Shown: positions 27,057 to 36,600, counted from the first letter of the stretch. The stretch is 64,000 bases of DNA from Bermanella sp047621325 (GCA_047621325.1 JBLHLT010000001.1:124001-188000); one strand, 5' to 3'. The notes: a model not told the origin generated them from the sequence alone. Numbers and translations: made by a program.

Positions 27057-27615
27057 AGAGCTTAAATCGTCTTTGGCTGCCTCGTTTGAATTAATGCGCA
27101 TCAACTATGGCAACCAATTCAATGCTGCGTATCCAAACGTTGAAAGTTCGACAGCCGCCATGCGTTTGTGGTTAAAAAATCTCGCTGACTTTCCTGCAAC
27201 GCTCATACAAAAAGCCGCCGAGCAAGTCATTCAGCATGAGCGTTACTTACCGAACCTTGCAACGTTTCGAGGGTATTGTGAAAATGCTTACGATATTTTT
27301 GGCCTACTAGGCGCAGAGAGTGCTTACATAGAGGCTTGCCGCGCCCCTCAACCTAAAAAAACCTATAAATGGAGTCATCCTGCGGTGTATTTTGCGGGTT
27401 TAGCCACCGATTGGTTCTTTTTATCGAGCGAGCCCAAAGATAAAGTTTTTCCGGTGTTTAAACGTAACTACGAGATGTTATGCGAGCGTGTTATCAAAGG
27501 TGAGAAACTCGATATACCTATGGTAAAAGCGATACCGGCTGACATTACCACACCTCTCACTCGCCAAGAAAAGCAACTGCATTTACAGCAATTACGCGAG
27601 CAACTAAAACTGTAA
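26956..27615 (+). CDS. replication protein P-like helicase loader
   Basis: A 219-residue protein with the lambda P-type pattern: FELMRINYGNQFNAAYPN, MRLWLKNLADFP and HERYLPNLATFRGYC. Lambda P brings the replicative helicase DnaB to the origin. The start at 26956 lies 101 bp inside the DnaT-like gene. GGAG 11 nt upstream supports it, and the conserved core begins too early for the next ATG (27094). No other phage genes are nearby, so this looks like a domesticated loader rather than a prophage remnant (inference). Confidence 0.8.
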   Translation: MVSKVTPQLLNEITLQVQASPKESPTSAGQTISKELKSSLAASFELMRINYGNQFNAAYPNVESSTAAMRLWLKNLADFPATLIQKAAEQVIQHERYLPNLATFRGYCENAYDIFGLLGAESAYIEACRAPQPKKTYKWSHPAVYFAGLATDWFFLSSEPKDKVFPVFKRNYEMLCERVIKGEKLDIPMVKAIPADITTPLTRQEKQLHLQQLREQLKL

Positions 27616-27618
27616 TCA

Positions 27619-29103
27619 TTACCGTTTCTCTTTTATATCACACAGCACGACATTGACCTTGGTACCTTGTGGCGTGTTTTTTTCAAACGTCATGTGGGCA
27701 GGCCATTTTTTGCATATGCGCTCGACAATGGCTAAACCCAAACCCAGCCCTTCATTGCTGCGATTTAACCCTTGCTCACCTTGCGTAAACGCTTGCGCAT
27801 TAAAAACGCCATAACAACTATCCTCCATGCCGATACCCGTATCGGTTACGCTAAGCAAAACCGTACCATCTGTCTGAGGAAAACAAGTCAAGAGCACCGA
27901 ACCGGTATGAGTGAATTTAATCGCATTATCGAGTAATTGACGAACCAATATTGCCAGCCGTTTTGGGTCACCCAGCATGGTGATTGTGCTATCAACTTCA
28001 AAGTTATATTCTAATTCTTTTGACTGCGCGGCGGCCTTTCTCTCATTAAATGCAGATAATAAAGCGTCATGCACTGAGAACATTTGGCACGTTAATGACT
28101 TACTTTCTAAGCCAACGTAGTCGATAATATCATTCAATAGCAGTAATAATCCTTGCCCTGAATGTTCTATATTTTCCACTAATTTTTTATCTTTTTCTGT
28201 GAGCTCTCTCGTTTTTAAAATCCCTGAAAATCCCAAGACGCCATTTAAAGGGGTACGTAACTCATGAGTTATCACATTTAAGAAATCCGTTTTTGCTCGA
28301 TTGGCGACTTCTGCATTATTTTTAGCTAGCTCGAGCTCTTCCGTTCGAATCAGCACTTGCTCTTCTAAAGCGTGATTGAATTCTTTTAAGTTCATCATGT
28401 CTTGCTCATTACGGCCAAGGTGATCTGCTAATTCTAATAAAATAGCTTTAATTGTGAGCCTTAACGTTTCAACTTCGTAATACGCTTTTACATTGTCGAG
28501 CGTAGCTACATCATGTTTAGTAAAGTCATGGCTTTTAAACACGCCAACCGCATTCGATAGCGACTCGATTGGACGGGTAACAATGGCCTGTGCAATAAAA
28601 TACAGCAGTAGCAACGCGAATAACCCTATAAACACTGAAAATAAAATAATATTCCAAACATGATCAATAGCCGCTTGCTCGACCACCAACATATCAATTT
28701 GTAATATCAATTTACCAATTTCTTTGTCTTCATAGTGTAAAGGCCAAGTCGCTTCATATTGCTGAGCCGAAGGATCGGCGGTTTCATCACGCACCCAAAC
28801 ACCAACACCCGACGCATCGTAATCTAATAACCACGCAATTCGGACGGCATCATTGGCTTGAAATATTTTTAGTAGTTTATCCGAAAGGCTTTCATTAAAT
28901 TGATATAAGGCCTCGGCCAAAGCGGGTTTAAGACTGACTACCAGATTATTAATGCCTTCAATGCTCTGCTGCTTCGCTTGTGGCACATCCACCGAGAAAC
29001 GATACAAACCATGACCTAGTTGCATGACCAAGGTGGCGACCAGCATGAGCGTCGCCAAACGAATAGATAGGCCGCTCGGTTTCACTGTCGCGCCCAGCAA
29101 CAA
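27619..29103 (-). CDS. orphan membrane sensor histidine kinase
   Basis: A 494-residue hybrid-like kinase without a receiver domain. TM1 is about residues 14-36, a periplasmic domain spans about 37-148, and TM2 about 149-172. A HAMP segment (TRPIESLSNAV) and coiled coil follow, then HisKA with the phospho-acceptor H280 in ITHELRTPLNG. The HATPase has an N-box (RQLLDNAIKFTH), G1 (VTDTGIGM) and G2 (GLGLGLAIV). No response regulator is adjacent. The signal is unknown. Confidence 0.93.
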   Translation of the reverse strand: MLLGATVKPSGLSIRLATLMLVATLVMQLGHGLYRFSVDVPQAKQQSIEGINNLVVSLKPALAEALYQFNESLSDKLLKIFQANDAVRIAWLLDYDASGVGVWVRDETADPSAQQYEATWPLHYEDKEIGKLILQIDMLVVEQAAIDHVWNIILFSVFIGLFALLLLYFIAQAIVTRPIESLSNAVGVFKSHDFTKHDVATLDNVKAYYEVETLRLTIKAILLELADHLGRNEQDMMNLKEFNHALEEQVLIRTEELELAKNNAEVANRAKTDFLNVITHELRTPLNGVLGFSGILKTRELTEKDKKLVENIEHSGQGLLLLLNDIIDYVGLESKSLTCQMFSVHDALLSAFNERKAAAQSKELEYNFEVDSTITMLGDPKRLAILVRQLLDNAIKFTHTGSVLLTCFPQTDGTVLLSVTDTGIGMEDSCYGVFNAQAFTQGEQGLNRSNEGLGLGLAIVERICKKWPAHMTFEKNTPQGTKVNVVLCDIKEKR

Positions 29104-29219
29104 TAAAAAGCAGTACCTATTAGTGAATCAAGTGATATTAACAAGAGGTCTATCTCTTAACGCATGTGACATACATTAAGAGTAGACAAAGATGGGATAA
29201 TTGCGGCTATTACACTGAA

Positions 29220-29966
29220 TTAGCTTTCGGAAATGGTTCGCTGGCGTAGGGCTTCAAATAGACACACCCCAGTCGCTACCGAAACATTCAGTGAGCTAAC
29301 ATCCCCTTTCATCGGGATGTGGATAAGGTGATCACAAGCTTCACGGGTTAAACGGCGTAAACCCTTGCCTTCAGCGCCCATGACAATGGCCACAGGGCCA
29401 GAAAGATCGGTTTTATATACCGATTCGCTGGCTTCACCGGCGGTGCCATAAAGCCAAATACCACGATCTTGTAGCTCTTTCAGGCAGCGAGCTAAATTGG
29501 TTACCTGATAAAACGGCACGGTTTCCGCCGCACCACAAGCCACTTTACTCACAGTAGAGGTAATGCCCACAGCTTTGTCTTTAGGCGCAATCACCGCATG
29601 TACACCCGCAGCATCGGCGGTGCGCAAACACGCACCTAGATTATGTGGGTCGGTAATACTGTCGAGTATCAACAAAAATGGCGGTTCATCTAGCGCATCA
29701 AGCTGACGTAATAACTCGTTATCACCTTTAACTTGGGCGGGCTTCACTCGCAACGCAATGCCCTGATGATTGCCTTCGGCTTTTTCATCTAAGAACGCTT
29801 TTTTCACCACCTGTACGGAAATGCCGTTTTGTTTAGCAAGGCTATACAGCTCTTGTAGGCGCTCGTCATCACGCCCTTGCTGTACATACATTTCGCGTAC
29901 ACGTTCGCTAGAACGTTTTAAAACATTATTAGCGGCGTGAATACCAAAAACAATTTCATCACTCAT
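29220..29966 (-). CDS. rlmB: 23S rRNA (guanosine-2251 2'-O) methyltransferase
   Basis: A 248-residue SPOUT methyltransferase. The N-terminal substrate-binding domain starts FGIHAANNVLKRSSERV. The three SPOUT motifs are visible: LDSITDPHNLGACLRTADA, VMGAEGKGLRRLTREACD and IPMKGDVSSLNVSVATGVCLFEALRQR. It modifies G2251 in the ribosomal P loop. It lies 15 bp after rnr on the same strand, the usual rnr-rlmB pair. Confidence 0.97.
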   Translation of the reverse strand: MSDEIVFGIHAANNVLKRSSERVREMYVQQGRDDERLQELYSLAKQNGISVQVVKKAFLDEKAEGNHQGIALRVKPAQVKGDNELLRQLDALDEPPFLLILDSITDPHNLGACLRTADAAGVHAVIAPKDKAVGITSTVSKVACGAAETVPFYQVTNLARCLKELQDRGIWLYGTAGEASESVYKTDLSGPVAIVMGAEGKGLRRLTREACDHLIHIPMKGDVSSLNVSVATGVCLFEALRQRTISES

Positions 29967-29981
29967 AACGGTATCGAATCT

Positions 29982-32519
29982 CTACTTTTTCTTTTTAGCC
30001 GTTTTCTTGGTGGCTTTCTTTTTTGCATTGTTTAGTTTTTGGCGTTTACTGGGCTTTTTCTTTTTTTTCGCCGCGCTTTTTGCTTCATCCATAAGCTGTT
30101 TTTTATCGGCTTTCGCTTTAGCGTAAGGGTCTTTTTTATCGCCTTCGCCTTCCGTCGTTTTTAATTCCGGCTTACGTTTGCGCACCGTGCCGATACTGCG
30201 TTTACCACTTGAGCGAGGCTTGCCTTTTGTTTTGGCTACGTCATCAATTTCTGCACCGATCATTTGAAAATCGATTTTTCGATCATCAAGATCAACACGA
30301 CTCACAATCACTTCAACCGTATCGCCCATGCGGAAAATACGACCAGAACGCTCGCCACGTAAGTGCATACGTATCGGGTCAAACTGGTAAAAGTCACTTG
30401 TCAGGTTGGTCACATGAACGAGGCCTTCAATATACAAATCTTTAAGCTGTACAAAGATACCGAAGTTAGTGACGGTACTAATAACACCCTCAAACGTTTC
30501 GCCTACGTGCGCACGCATGTACTCGCATTTCAAGAAGTCCATCACATCGCGGGTGGCGTCATCGGCACGGCGTTCAGTTAATGAACATTGCTCACCAAAT
30601 TGTAAAAGCGCAGCCATGTCATAAGGATAAATTTCTTTTTTGCTTATAACGCTAGCACCTTCACTGCGACGAATCGTTTGCAGTAAGCTTTCTTCTTGAT
30701 TGTCGCTGCGCACCAATTGACGAATGGCACGATGCACCATTAAATCTGGGTAGCGACGAATCGGCGACGTAAAGTGGGTATAGGCTGGGTAAGCCAAGCC
30801 AAAGTGACCCTCGTTATCTGGTTGATAAACCGCCTGACTCATAGAACGCAACAACATGCTTTGAATCAAGTGCGCGTCTGGGCGACCTTCGATTTGACGC
30901 ATCACTTGCAAGAAATCTTTTGGCGATGGCTTTAAGCCACCCGATAACGCAATGCCGCTTTCGTTTAAGTATTGCTTTAAGTTCTCAAGCTTTTGTTCGC
31001 TTGGCCCTTGGTGCACACGGAACAAGCTTGGCTGTTTATGTTGTTCTAAAAAGCGTGCCGCGGCGACGTTAGCGCACAACATACATTCTTCAATAACCTT
31101 ATGCGCATCGTTACGATGCACTGGCACAATGTCTTCGATCTTGCGATCAGAGTTAAACACAATGCGAGTTTCAACGGTTTCAAATTCAATGGCACCGCGT
31201 TCACCACGAGCCGCTTTTAATGTTTTGTATAAATCATAAAGCGTATCTAACTGCGGCACGATATGGGCATATTGCTCTCGCAAGATTTGCCCTTCATCTT
31301 CATTTTTATCTTCTAAAATTTTACCCACAAGTTTGTAGGTTAAACGGGCATGGCTGTGCATCACCCCTTCAAAGAATTTATAACCACTAATTTCACCCGC
31401 TGGTGATATTTCCATTTCGCAAACCATACATAAACGGTCAACGTGTGGATTTAGCGAACACAAACCATTGCTGAGTTTCTCAGGCAGCATAGGCACAACG
31501 TGTTCAGGGAAATAAACAGAATTACCACGGTTTTGCGCTTCGATATCTAACGGCGAATTAACCGGTACATAATGGCTAACGTCTGCGATGGCAACGTACA
31601 GTGTCCAACCTTTGGTTGTTGGATTGTGCTGCGCTAATACCGCATCATCGAAATCTCGAGCGTCTTCACCATCAATGGTCACAAAGGGCAATTCGCGTAA
31701 ATCTATACGATGCTTTTTATCGGCCTCTTCGACTTCAGCATTGATTTTAGCCACTTGCTGCTCAACCTCAGCAGAGAACAAAAATGGAATCTCATGGCTG
31801 CGCAGCGCAATGTCGATCTCCATTCCTGGGGCTAAATGATCCCCCAGCACTTCAATGATCTTACCTAAGGCTAACTGGCGAGTATCGGGTTGTTTGGTGA
31901 TATCGACCACGACGAACTGGCCATTTTTGGCCCCGTTCATTTCACTGCCGGGAATCATGATTTCTTGGGTCACACGGCGAGAATCCGGAACCACATAGGC
32001 ACTTTCGCCCTGAGTATAAAAACGGCCCACTAGTTGATGGGTATTGCGCTGAATCACTTCGACGATAACGGCTTCTTGCTTGCCGCGGTTATCCGCGCCT
32101 GCTAAGCGTACCGTTGCTCTGTCACCATCAAATACTTTGCGCATTTGCTTGGCTGAAAGGTGCAAATCATCACCCCCTTCGTCTTTAATCAAAAAGCCAT
32201 AGCCATCTTTATGACCTTGAATGCGCCCTTTAACAATTGGCACTTGGCTCATTGGAATATAGGCACGAGCGCGGTCTTCAACTAACTGGCCGTCACGACA
32301 CATGGCAATTAATCGTCGACGCATGGCTTCGATTTGGTCTTCACCTTCAACATGAAGATGCTCGACCAACTGCATGTGAGTAAGTGGAACCGGGTGCTTT
32401 TCTAGGGTTTCAAGGATGAGTTCACGACTGGCCACTGGGTTGTCGTATTTATCCGCTTCGCGCTTGGCAAATGGATCGGCGAGTTTTTTAGCGTTTGCTT
32501 CAGGTTTGTTTTTTTTCAT
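29982..32519 (-). CDS. rnr: ribonuclease R
   Basis: An 845-residue 3'-5' exoribonuclease of the RNB family that degrades structured RNA. Order: N-terminal winged helix (READKYDNPVASRELILETL), two cold-shock OB domains, the RNB catalytic core with the four acidic residues in DGEDARDFDDAV, an S1 domain (VGETFEGVISTVTNFGIFVQL), and a lysine-rich tail (KKKKKPSKRQK...). Length is close to E. coli RNase R (813). A TATAAT lies only 8 nt before the ATG, so the transcript may have almost no leader. Confidence 0.97.
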   Translation of the reverse strand: MKKNKPEANAKKLADPFAKREADKYDNPVASRELILETLEKHPVPLTHMQLVEHLHVEGEDQIEAMRRRLIAMCRDGQLVEDRARAYIPMSQVPIVKGRIQGHKDGYGFLIKDEGGDDLHLSAKQMRKVFDGDRATVRLAGADNRGKQEAVIVEVIQRNTHQLVGRFYTQGESAYVVPDSRRVTQEIMIPGSEMNGAKNGQFVVVDITKQPDTRQLALGKIIEVLGDHLAPGMEIDIALRSHEIPFLFSAEVEQQVAKINAEVEEADKKHRIDLRELPFVTIDGEDARDFDDAVLAQHNPTTKGWTLYVAIADVSHYVPVNSPLDIEAQNRGNSVYFPEHVVPMLPEKLSNGLCSLNPHVDRLCMVCEMEISPAGEISGYKFFEGVMHSHARLTYKLVGKILEDKNEDEGQILREQYAHIVPQLDTLYDLYKTLKAARGERGAIEFETVETRIVFNSDRKIEDIVPVHRNDAHKVIEECMLCANVAAARFLEQHKQPSLFRVHQGPSEQKLENLKQYLNESGIALSGGLKPSPKDFLQVMRQIEGRPDAHLIQSMLLRSMSQAVYQPDNEGHFGLAYPAYTHFTSPIRRYPDLMVHRAIRQLVRSDNQEESLLQTIRRSEGASVISKKEIYPYDMAALLQFGEQCSLTERRADDATRDVMDFLKCEYMRAHVGETFEGVISTVTNFGIFVQLKDLYIEGLVHVTNLTSDFYQFDPIRMHLRGERSGRIFRMGDTVEVIVSRVDLDDRKIDFQMIGAEIDDVAKTKGKPRSSGKRSIGTVRKRKPELKTTEGEGDKKDPYAKAKADKKQLMDEAKSAAKKKKKPSKRQKLNNAKKKATKKTAKKKK

Positions 32520-32527
32520 AGGCGGGG

Positions 32528-32533
32528 ATTATA
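32528..32533 (-). promoter_or_regulatory. candidate -10 box for rnr
   Basis: On the minus strand TATAAT ends 8 nt before the rnr ATG at 32519. No convincing TTGACA-like -35 lies 16-18 nt upstream and no ribosome-binding site separates it from the ATG. If used, transcription would start at or next to the start codon. Confidence 0.35.
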
Positions 32534-32691
32534 CACGCTCGAGGTCGATTCGGTTGATTTTTTCAGCTCTCAATATGACAAGCTTAGCGCGATAATTAAA
32601 GGGTATAAGGCATAAATTACACTAATTATCAAAAACCTTGCGTATAATAAGTCCATTATCCAACAACAAACGCTTATTCTTAGGGCGCCCC

Positions 32692-33810
32692 ATGACTTAT
32701 CCTCGCATTTCCACCTTACTTTTATTGCTTTTCTCCATACCGGTGGTGGCGAACGAGTACTTTGATCAATCCCTTATATCCGTATCACAGTACAATATGT
32801 CTAACTCAATGCCTGATACAGACGATTTCACAGACGAATGGTTTAAAGGTGCTTTTGAAGATGAAATCCGCTATGAAACACAAGAATTCGCATATCGCTC
32901 TCCTCGCTACAAAGATTTCTCTATTGATATAGGTGGATTATTAACGGCCGAAAATGAGCGTGAAAAATACTCAGCCGCTTTGAAATGGAAAGGCATTAAG
33001 TACTCATTTGAAAATGGCTCGGCTAAAGGCACATTCATCAATAACTTTTATAAAAATGAAACATTCGTTGATGCAGGTAGCACGCTACCTACTCAATGCA
33101 ATGAATCGACAGAATATGACTGCCTAGAAAGAATAATGATCAATGGTGGCGAAGAGATAGAAATGTCATTTCAAGGTCAAAAAATCCAATACACCTTCAG
33201 CTGGGAAGACAATATTCAAAATGTTATTGGCTATGCTAAATATAATATTGAAAGTCCTATTCTTCTTACCCGAGCACTCGATCCAGATGTTTCATATATT
33301 GGCAATCGCAATGGAAATCAGCTCGTTCGCTATAACGATAAAGAGCTTTGGCAATCCGCCATAGATGGTCATGGCAAAACCGAGATGACCAGTCTGTACT
33401 TTGGTATGGACGCCTCAGAGGTACAGCTCATAAACGCCTATAAAAACAACAAGTCCGTTAGCGCAGGGCCCGTGGGCAACGTTTTTTGTATGCTAACAAA
33501 TGTCACGATTGAAAGCTCAGGTGAGCAAGAAGCCTATATTAGCGAAACGTATGATGTCGAAATCAATAAGGCCCAAGAGTTTACTCAAGAATTCATATTG
33601 TCGTTCGAATTCAATCTGGGTTACATGGTGACATTTATGTATGACCCTATTTCAAAAAAACAAGGCTTTATACAAGCCGGTGTTCGTGGAATATGGTTTC
33701 TGTCAGACTCGCATGCCGATGATGCCAAATATGAGTCCACTTACGTGATTGATCAGTTTAATGGTGATAGCTATAACGGTTACTATTTAACGGCAGGAGC
33801 GACCTTTTAA
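32692..33810 (+). CDS. secreted protein of unknown function, probable outer-membrane barrel
   Basis: A 372-residue protein with a signal peptide (STLLLLLFSIPVVANEY). The mature chain is rich in aromatic, alternating strands and ends GYYLTAGATF, a terminal phenylalanine typical of outer-membrane barrels. Two cysteines (QCNESTEYDCLER) may form a loop disulfide. I do not recognise a family. The frame is open to TTG 32638, but that stretch holds a promoter-like TATAATA, so ATG 32692 is used. It stands alone between rnr (divergent) and the PilZ gene (convergent). Confidence 0.7.
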   Translation: MTYPRISTLLLLLFSIPVVANEYFDQSLISVSQYNMSNSMPDTDDFTDEWFKGAFEDEIRYETQEFAYRSPRYKDFSIDIGGLLTAENEREKYSAALKWKGIKYSFENGSAKGTFINNFYKNETFVDAGSTLPTQCNESTEYDCLERIMINGGEEIEMSFQGQKIQYTFSWEDNIQNVIGYAKYNIESPILLTRALDPDVSYIGNRNGNQLVRYNDKELWQSAIDGHGKTEMTSLYFGMDASEVQLINAYKNNKSVSAGPVGNVFCMLTNVTIESSGEQEAYISETYDVEINKAQEFTQEFILSFEFNLGYMVTFMYDPISKKQGFIQAGVRGIWFLSDSHADDAKYESTYVIDQFNGDSYNGYYLTAGATF

Positions 33811-33852
33811 ATACTCAATCATAAAAGGGGTCGTTACTTACTAGTATTAATA

Positions 33853-34425
33853 TTAAGTTTTTTCTTCCAAACTTTTACGCAGTTGACGACCCTGTCTCTG
33901 CACCACATGCTGTATCAATACTTCTTGATACGCATTATGCATATCATCAAAATCTAACCGGATAATATAGGGTTCGCCTGAGGTTTCGGGGTAATCTGGG
34001 TTCGCATCTACGGCGGCAACGTGGGCCGTACTGCGTACCAATTCGTGATTGGGTTGCAAGTAAATACTCGCCATGAGCTGCTTGTTAATCGCCAGCGATT
34101 CATGCCATGTAAACGCAACACCGCAAGCGCTTAAATTGGCTTTTCTCAATACGGGTGTATCGTCTGTTTGCGCATCGCTGGCATGCAGTAAATTTATTTT
34201 TTGATTCATCAAATCTAATAACGGCGCAAGTTTAGGATATTGTGCACGTACATCCACCATGGCTTGGCGAATTTGTACTTCAAGGCTTACATGAAACTCT
34301 TGCTGCATGTCGATTATGTCTGTGGTGCCTGCATTATCTTCACCACCATACTCTTCATTCAGTGCATGAAAACTAATGGCGACTTCATCATCTACACGAA
34401 AAAACCGGCGACGTTCCTCTGTCAT
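33853..34425 (-). CDS. PilZ-domain c-di-GMP-binding protein
   Basis: A 190-residue protein beginning TEERRRFFRVDDEV, with the PilZ arginine motif (RRxxR type) at the N-terminus and NLSACGVAF, the N/DxSxxG motif, further on. A helical insert (about residues 45-90) separates the two. It is preceded by an ideal AAGGAGGT site and lies 13 bp after pomB, so it is part of the stator operon. By analogy with YcgR it may slow or modulate the motor when c-di-GMP is high (inference). Confidence 0.88.
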   Translation of the reverse strand: MTEERRRFFRVDDEVAISFHALNEEYGGEDNAGTTDIIDMQQEFHVSLEVQIRQAMVDVRAQYPKLAPLLDLMNQKINLLHASDAQTDDTPVLRKANLSACGVAFTWHESLAINKQLMASIYLQPNHELVRSTAHVAAVDANPDYPETSGEPYIIRLDFDDMHNAYQEVLIQHVVQRQGRQLRKSLEEKT

Positions 34426-34438
34426 TTTAAATACCTCC

Positions 34439-35422
34439 TTAAAATATTTCGTCAGGATCTAAACCAAAGTCATCTGGTTTCGCATTTAATTTATCTGAAA
34501 ACGGATTGTCTTCCGAATTCAACTCCGGCTCATCATCATTATCTTTTGCACCTGTTTTCACGATGATGATTTCAACACGGCGATTCTTTTTACGATTCTC
34601 GGCCGTTTTATTATCCACAAGTGGGCGCACGCTGCCATGGCCTACGACCATAAAACGCTTCTCGTCCATTTCAGGGGCGATGAATAAGTACTGCGCCACC
34701 GATGCCGCTCGTGCTGCGCTTAGTTCCCAGTTAGAGGTATAACGTCCACCACCCAGTGGTGTGTTATCGGTATGACCTTCTACGCTAATTCGCCCTGGCA
34801 CTTCGACCAGTACCTCTCGAATTTTATCTAATACCGGTAAAAAGGCATCTTCAACAAATGCGCTGCCGCCCTTAAATGAGCTATTTTCCGTGATTCGAAT
34901 AATAATTTTACTGCCTTGGGTTTCTAATTCTACTTGGCCCTTTGATATTTCTTTTTCTAATTCACTGGCCATTTCTAAGGCGGTATCTTCTGCTTCCTGC
35001 TGCGCCTGACTTTCTTTTGGCACCACGATTTCACGGGTTTGTTTGCCGGTATCCCCTTGCGCTTCGGTTTGTGCAGTAATGGCGTCTTGGCATAAGACTT
35101 CTAAACTGCTTTCCGTAATATCAGAGGTCGATTGACGTATTTCATTTATCGGCGTGGGCTCGGGTATAGATGGGCTAAAATGTTTCGCGATGACACTGGT
35201 GCCTTTTGGCGGGTCGTCTGCATTGATGCTGGTTTGCACCCCAAATGCCATGCGTAACTCGCCCGCAAGACGTTTGAACTTCAACGCATCCATTTCGGCA
35301 AATGATAATAACAGTACGAAAAAGCACATAAGCAGTGACATTAAGTCAGCGAATGTGGCTAACCAACTAGGGGGACAGACGGGACAATCGGGACAATCCG
35401 GAGCGTCATCTTCATCAGCCAT
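34439..35422 (-). CDS. pomB: sodium-type flagellar stator protein PomB
   Basis: A 327-residue stator subunit. A short cysteine-rich N-terminus (DCPDCPVCPP) precedes one TM helix with the ion-carrying aspartate D26 in ATFADLMSLLMCFFVLLLSF. A plug/linker follows, then a C-terminal OmpA-like peptidoglycan-binding domain (VEGHTDNTPLGGGRYTSNWELS; ENRKKNRRVEI). The TM and following KGTSVIAKHF region resemble Vibrio PomB more than E. coli MotB, suggesting Na+ coupling. It is followed by the PilZ gene and preceded by pomA. Confidence 0.94.
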   Translation of the reverse strand: MADEDDAPDCPDCPVCPPSWLATFADLMSLLMCFFVLLLSFAEMDALKFKRLAGELRMAFGVQTSINADDPPKGTSVIAKHFSPSIPEPTPINEIRQSTSDITESSLEVLCQDAITAQTEAQGDTGKQTREIVVPKESQAQQEAEDTALEMASELEKEISKGQVELETQGSKIIIRITENSSFKGGSAFVEDAFLPVLDKIREVLVEVPGRISVEGHTDNTPLGGGRYTSNWELSAARAASVAQYLFIAPEMDEKRFMVVGHGSVRPLVDNKTAENRKKNRRVEIIIVKTGAKDNDDEPELNSEDNPFSDKLNAKPDDFGLDPDEIF

Positions 35423-35462
35423 GAATCTGCTCCTTTATTCTTCCGTGAATAATAGGTGACGA

Positions 35463-36218
35463 TTATTCATCCTCACCTCGTTTTTTCTCTGGTAAATACG
35501 TACGCAATAACGATTCAATCACGCGTGGGTTTTGCCCTGCTTGAATCGCCAGCAAAGCGTCAATTACCATACTCTGTAAACGGCCTTCTTCATCAGCACG
35601 TAAACCGCACTTGTACGCCACTGGTAAACAAAACATGTTGGCCATCATGGCGCCATATAATGTTGTTAATAGCGCAACCGCCATGGCAGGACCAATAGAT
35701 TTTGGATCATCCATGTTGGCCAGCATCGCCACCAAACCAATCAGTGTACCAATCATGCCCATGGCGGGTGCAACGTCACCAAGAGATGCAAAGATTTCTG
35801 TTCCCAATTTATGACGGTCAACACTTAAACGCACATCTTTACCCAGTAAGCTTTTCACCACGTCAGGATCATGACCATCAACCAACAGCTGAATGCCTTT
35901 GGCTAAAAAGTCATAACTGACTTCTTTGCCTTCAAGGGCAAGCAAGCCGTTTTTACGTGCTTCTCCTGCTAACTCAACAATCTCTTCGATCATGGCGTCT
36001 GGTTTAGGTAATTTAAAACTAAAGGCTTTACCGGCTATTTTACCTGCCGCTAAGAACTGACCTAACTCAAATTTCATTAATACGGCGAAGATGGCACCAC
36101 CCACCACTATTAATAACGATGGGATGTTCACAAACATGGAGGGATCGCCCCCCAATACCATGGCCATCACTACGATGACCCACGCCCCAATTAAACCTAC
36201 AATCGTCGCTAAATCCAC
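35463..36218 (-). CDS. pomA: sodium-type flagellar stator protein PomA
   Basis: A 251-residue protein with four TM helices, very close to Vibrio PomA at the N-terminus (MDLATIVGLIGAWVIVVMAM, then LKMKFELGQF-like and KIAGKAF). The long cytoplasmic loop carries the charged residues that contact FliG. The start is GTG at 36218, with AGGGTGA 5 nt upstream. It forms a stator operon with pomB and a PilZ gene; no other flagellar genes are in the window. Confidence 0.94.
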   Translation of the reverse strand: MDLATIVGLIGAWVIVVMAMVLGGDPSMFVNIPSLLIVVGGAIFAVLMKFELGQFLAAGKIAGKAFSFKLPKPDAMIEEIVELAGEARKNGLLALEGKEVSYDFLAKGIQLLVDGHDPDVVKSLLGKDVRLSVDRHKLGTEIFASLGDVAPAMGMIGTLIGLVAMLANMDDPKSIGPAMAVALLTTLYGAMMANMFCLPVAYKCGLRADEEGRLQSMVIDALLAIQAGQNPRVIESLLRTYLPEKKRGEDE

Positions 36219-36360
36219 TGCATCACCCTGACATCCGTAATATTTTGGGCTCCCACTTATATATTGAGTCTAGACAGAGTATTTCAGTTTGCACGGCCAT
36301 ATAGGCTACAATTGCGCAAATCATTGAATGGCCGCAAGGCGTCTTGAATTAAGGAATCAC

Positions 36361-36600
36361 ATGGCTGACAAGCAAGCACCTATCGACTTTGAACAATCTC
36401 TGGCGCAATTAGAATCTTTAGTCGAAAAGTTAGAGAACAGCGAGTTCACACTTGAGCAGTCATTGCAGGCGTTTGAGCAAGGGGTCAAGCTGACTCGCCA
36501 ATGCCAACAAGCGCTTAGCCAAGCCGAACAAAAGGTGCAATTACTCATCGGAGAGAACGGCCAAAGCACCGCGGTGCCGTTTGAAGGTGATGCACAATAA
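36361..36600 (+). CDS. xseB: exodeoxyribonuclease VII small subunit
   Basis: A 79-residue helical protein with the XseB pattern FEQSLAQLESLVEKLENSEFTLEQSLQAFE split across two helices. It partners XseA in degrading single-stranded DNA. The frame is open upstream to 36328, but ATG 36361 has AAGGAAT before it and matches homologues. Its TAA overlaps the ispA ATG by one base, the usual coupled arrangement. Confidence 0.96.
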   Translation: MADKQAPIDFEQSLAQLESLVEKLENSEFTLEQSLQAFEQGVKLTRQCQQALSQAEQKVQLLIGENGQSTAVPFEGDAQ

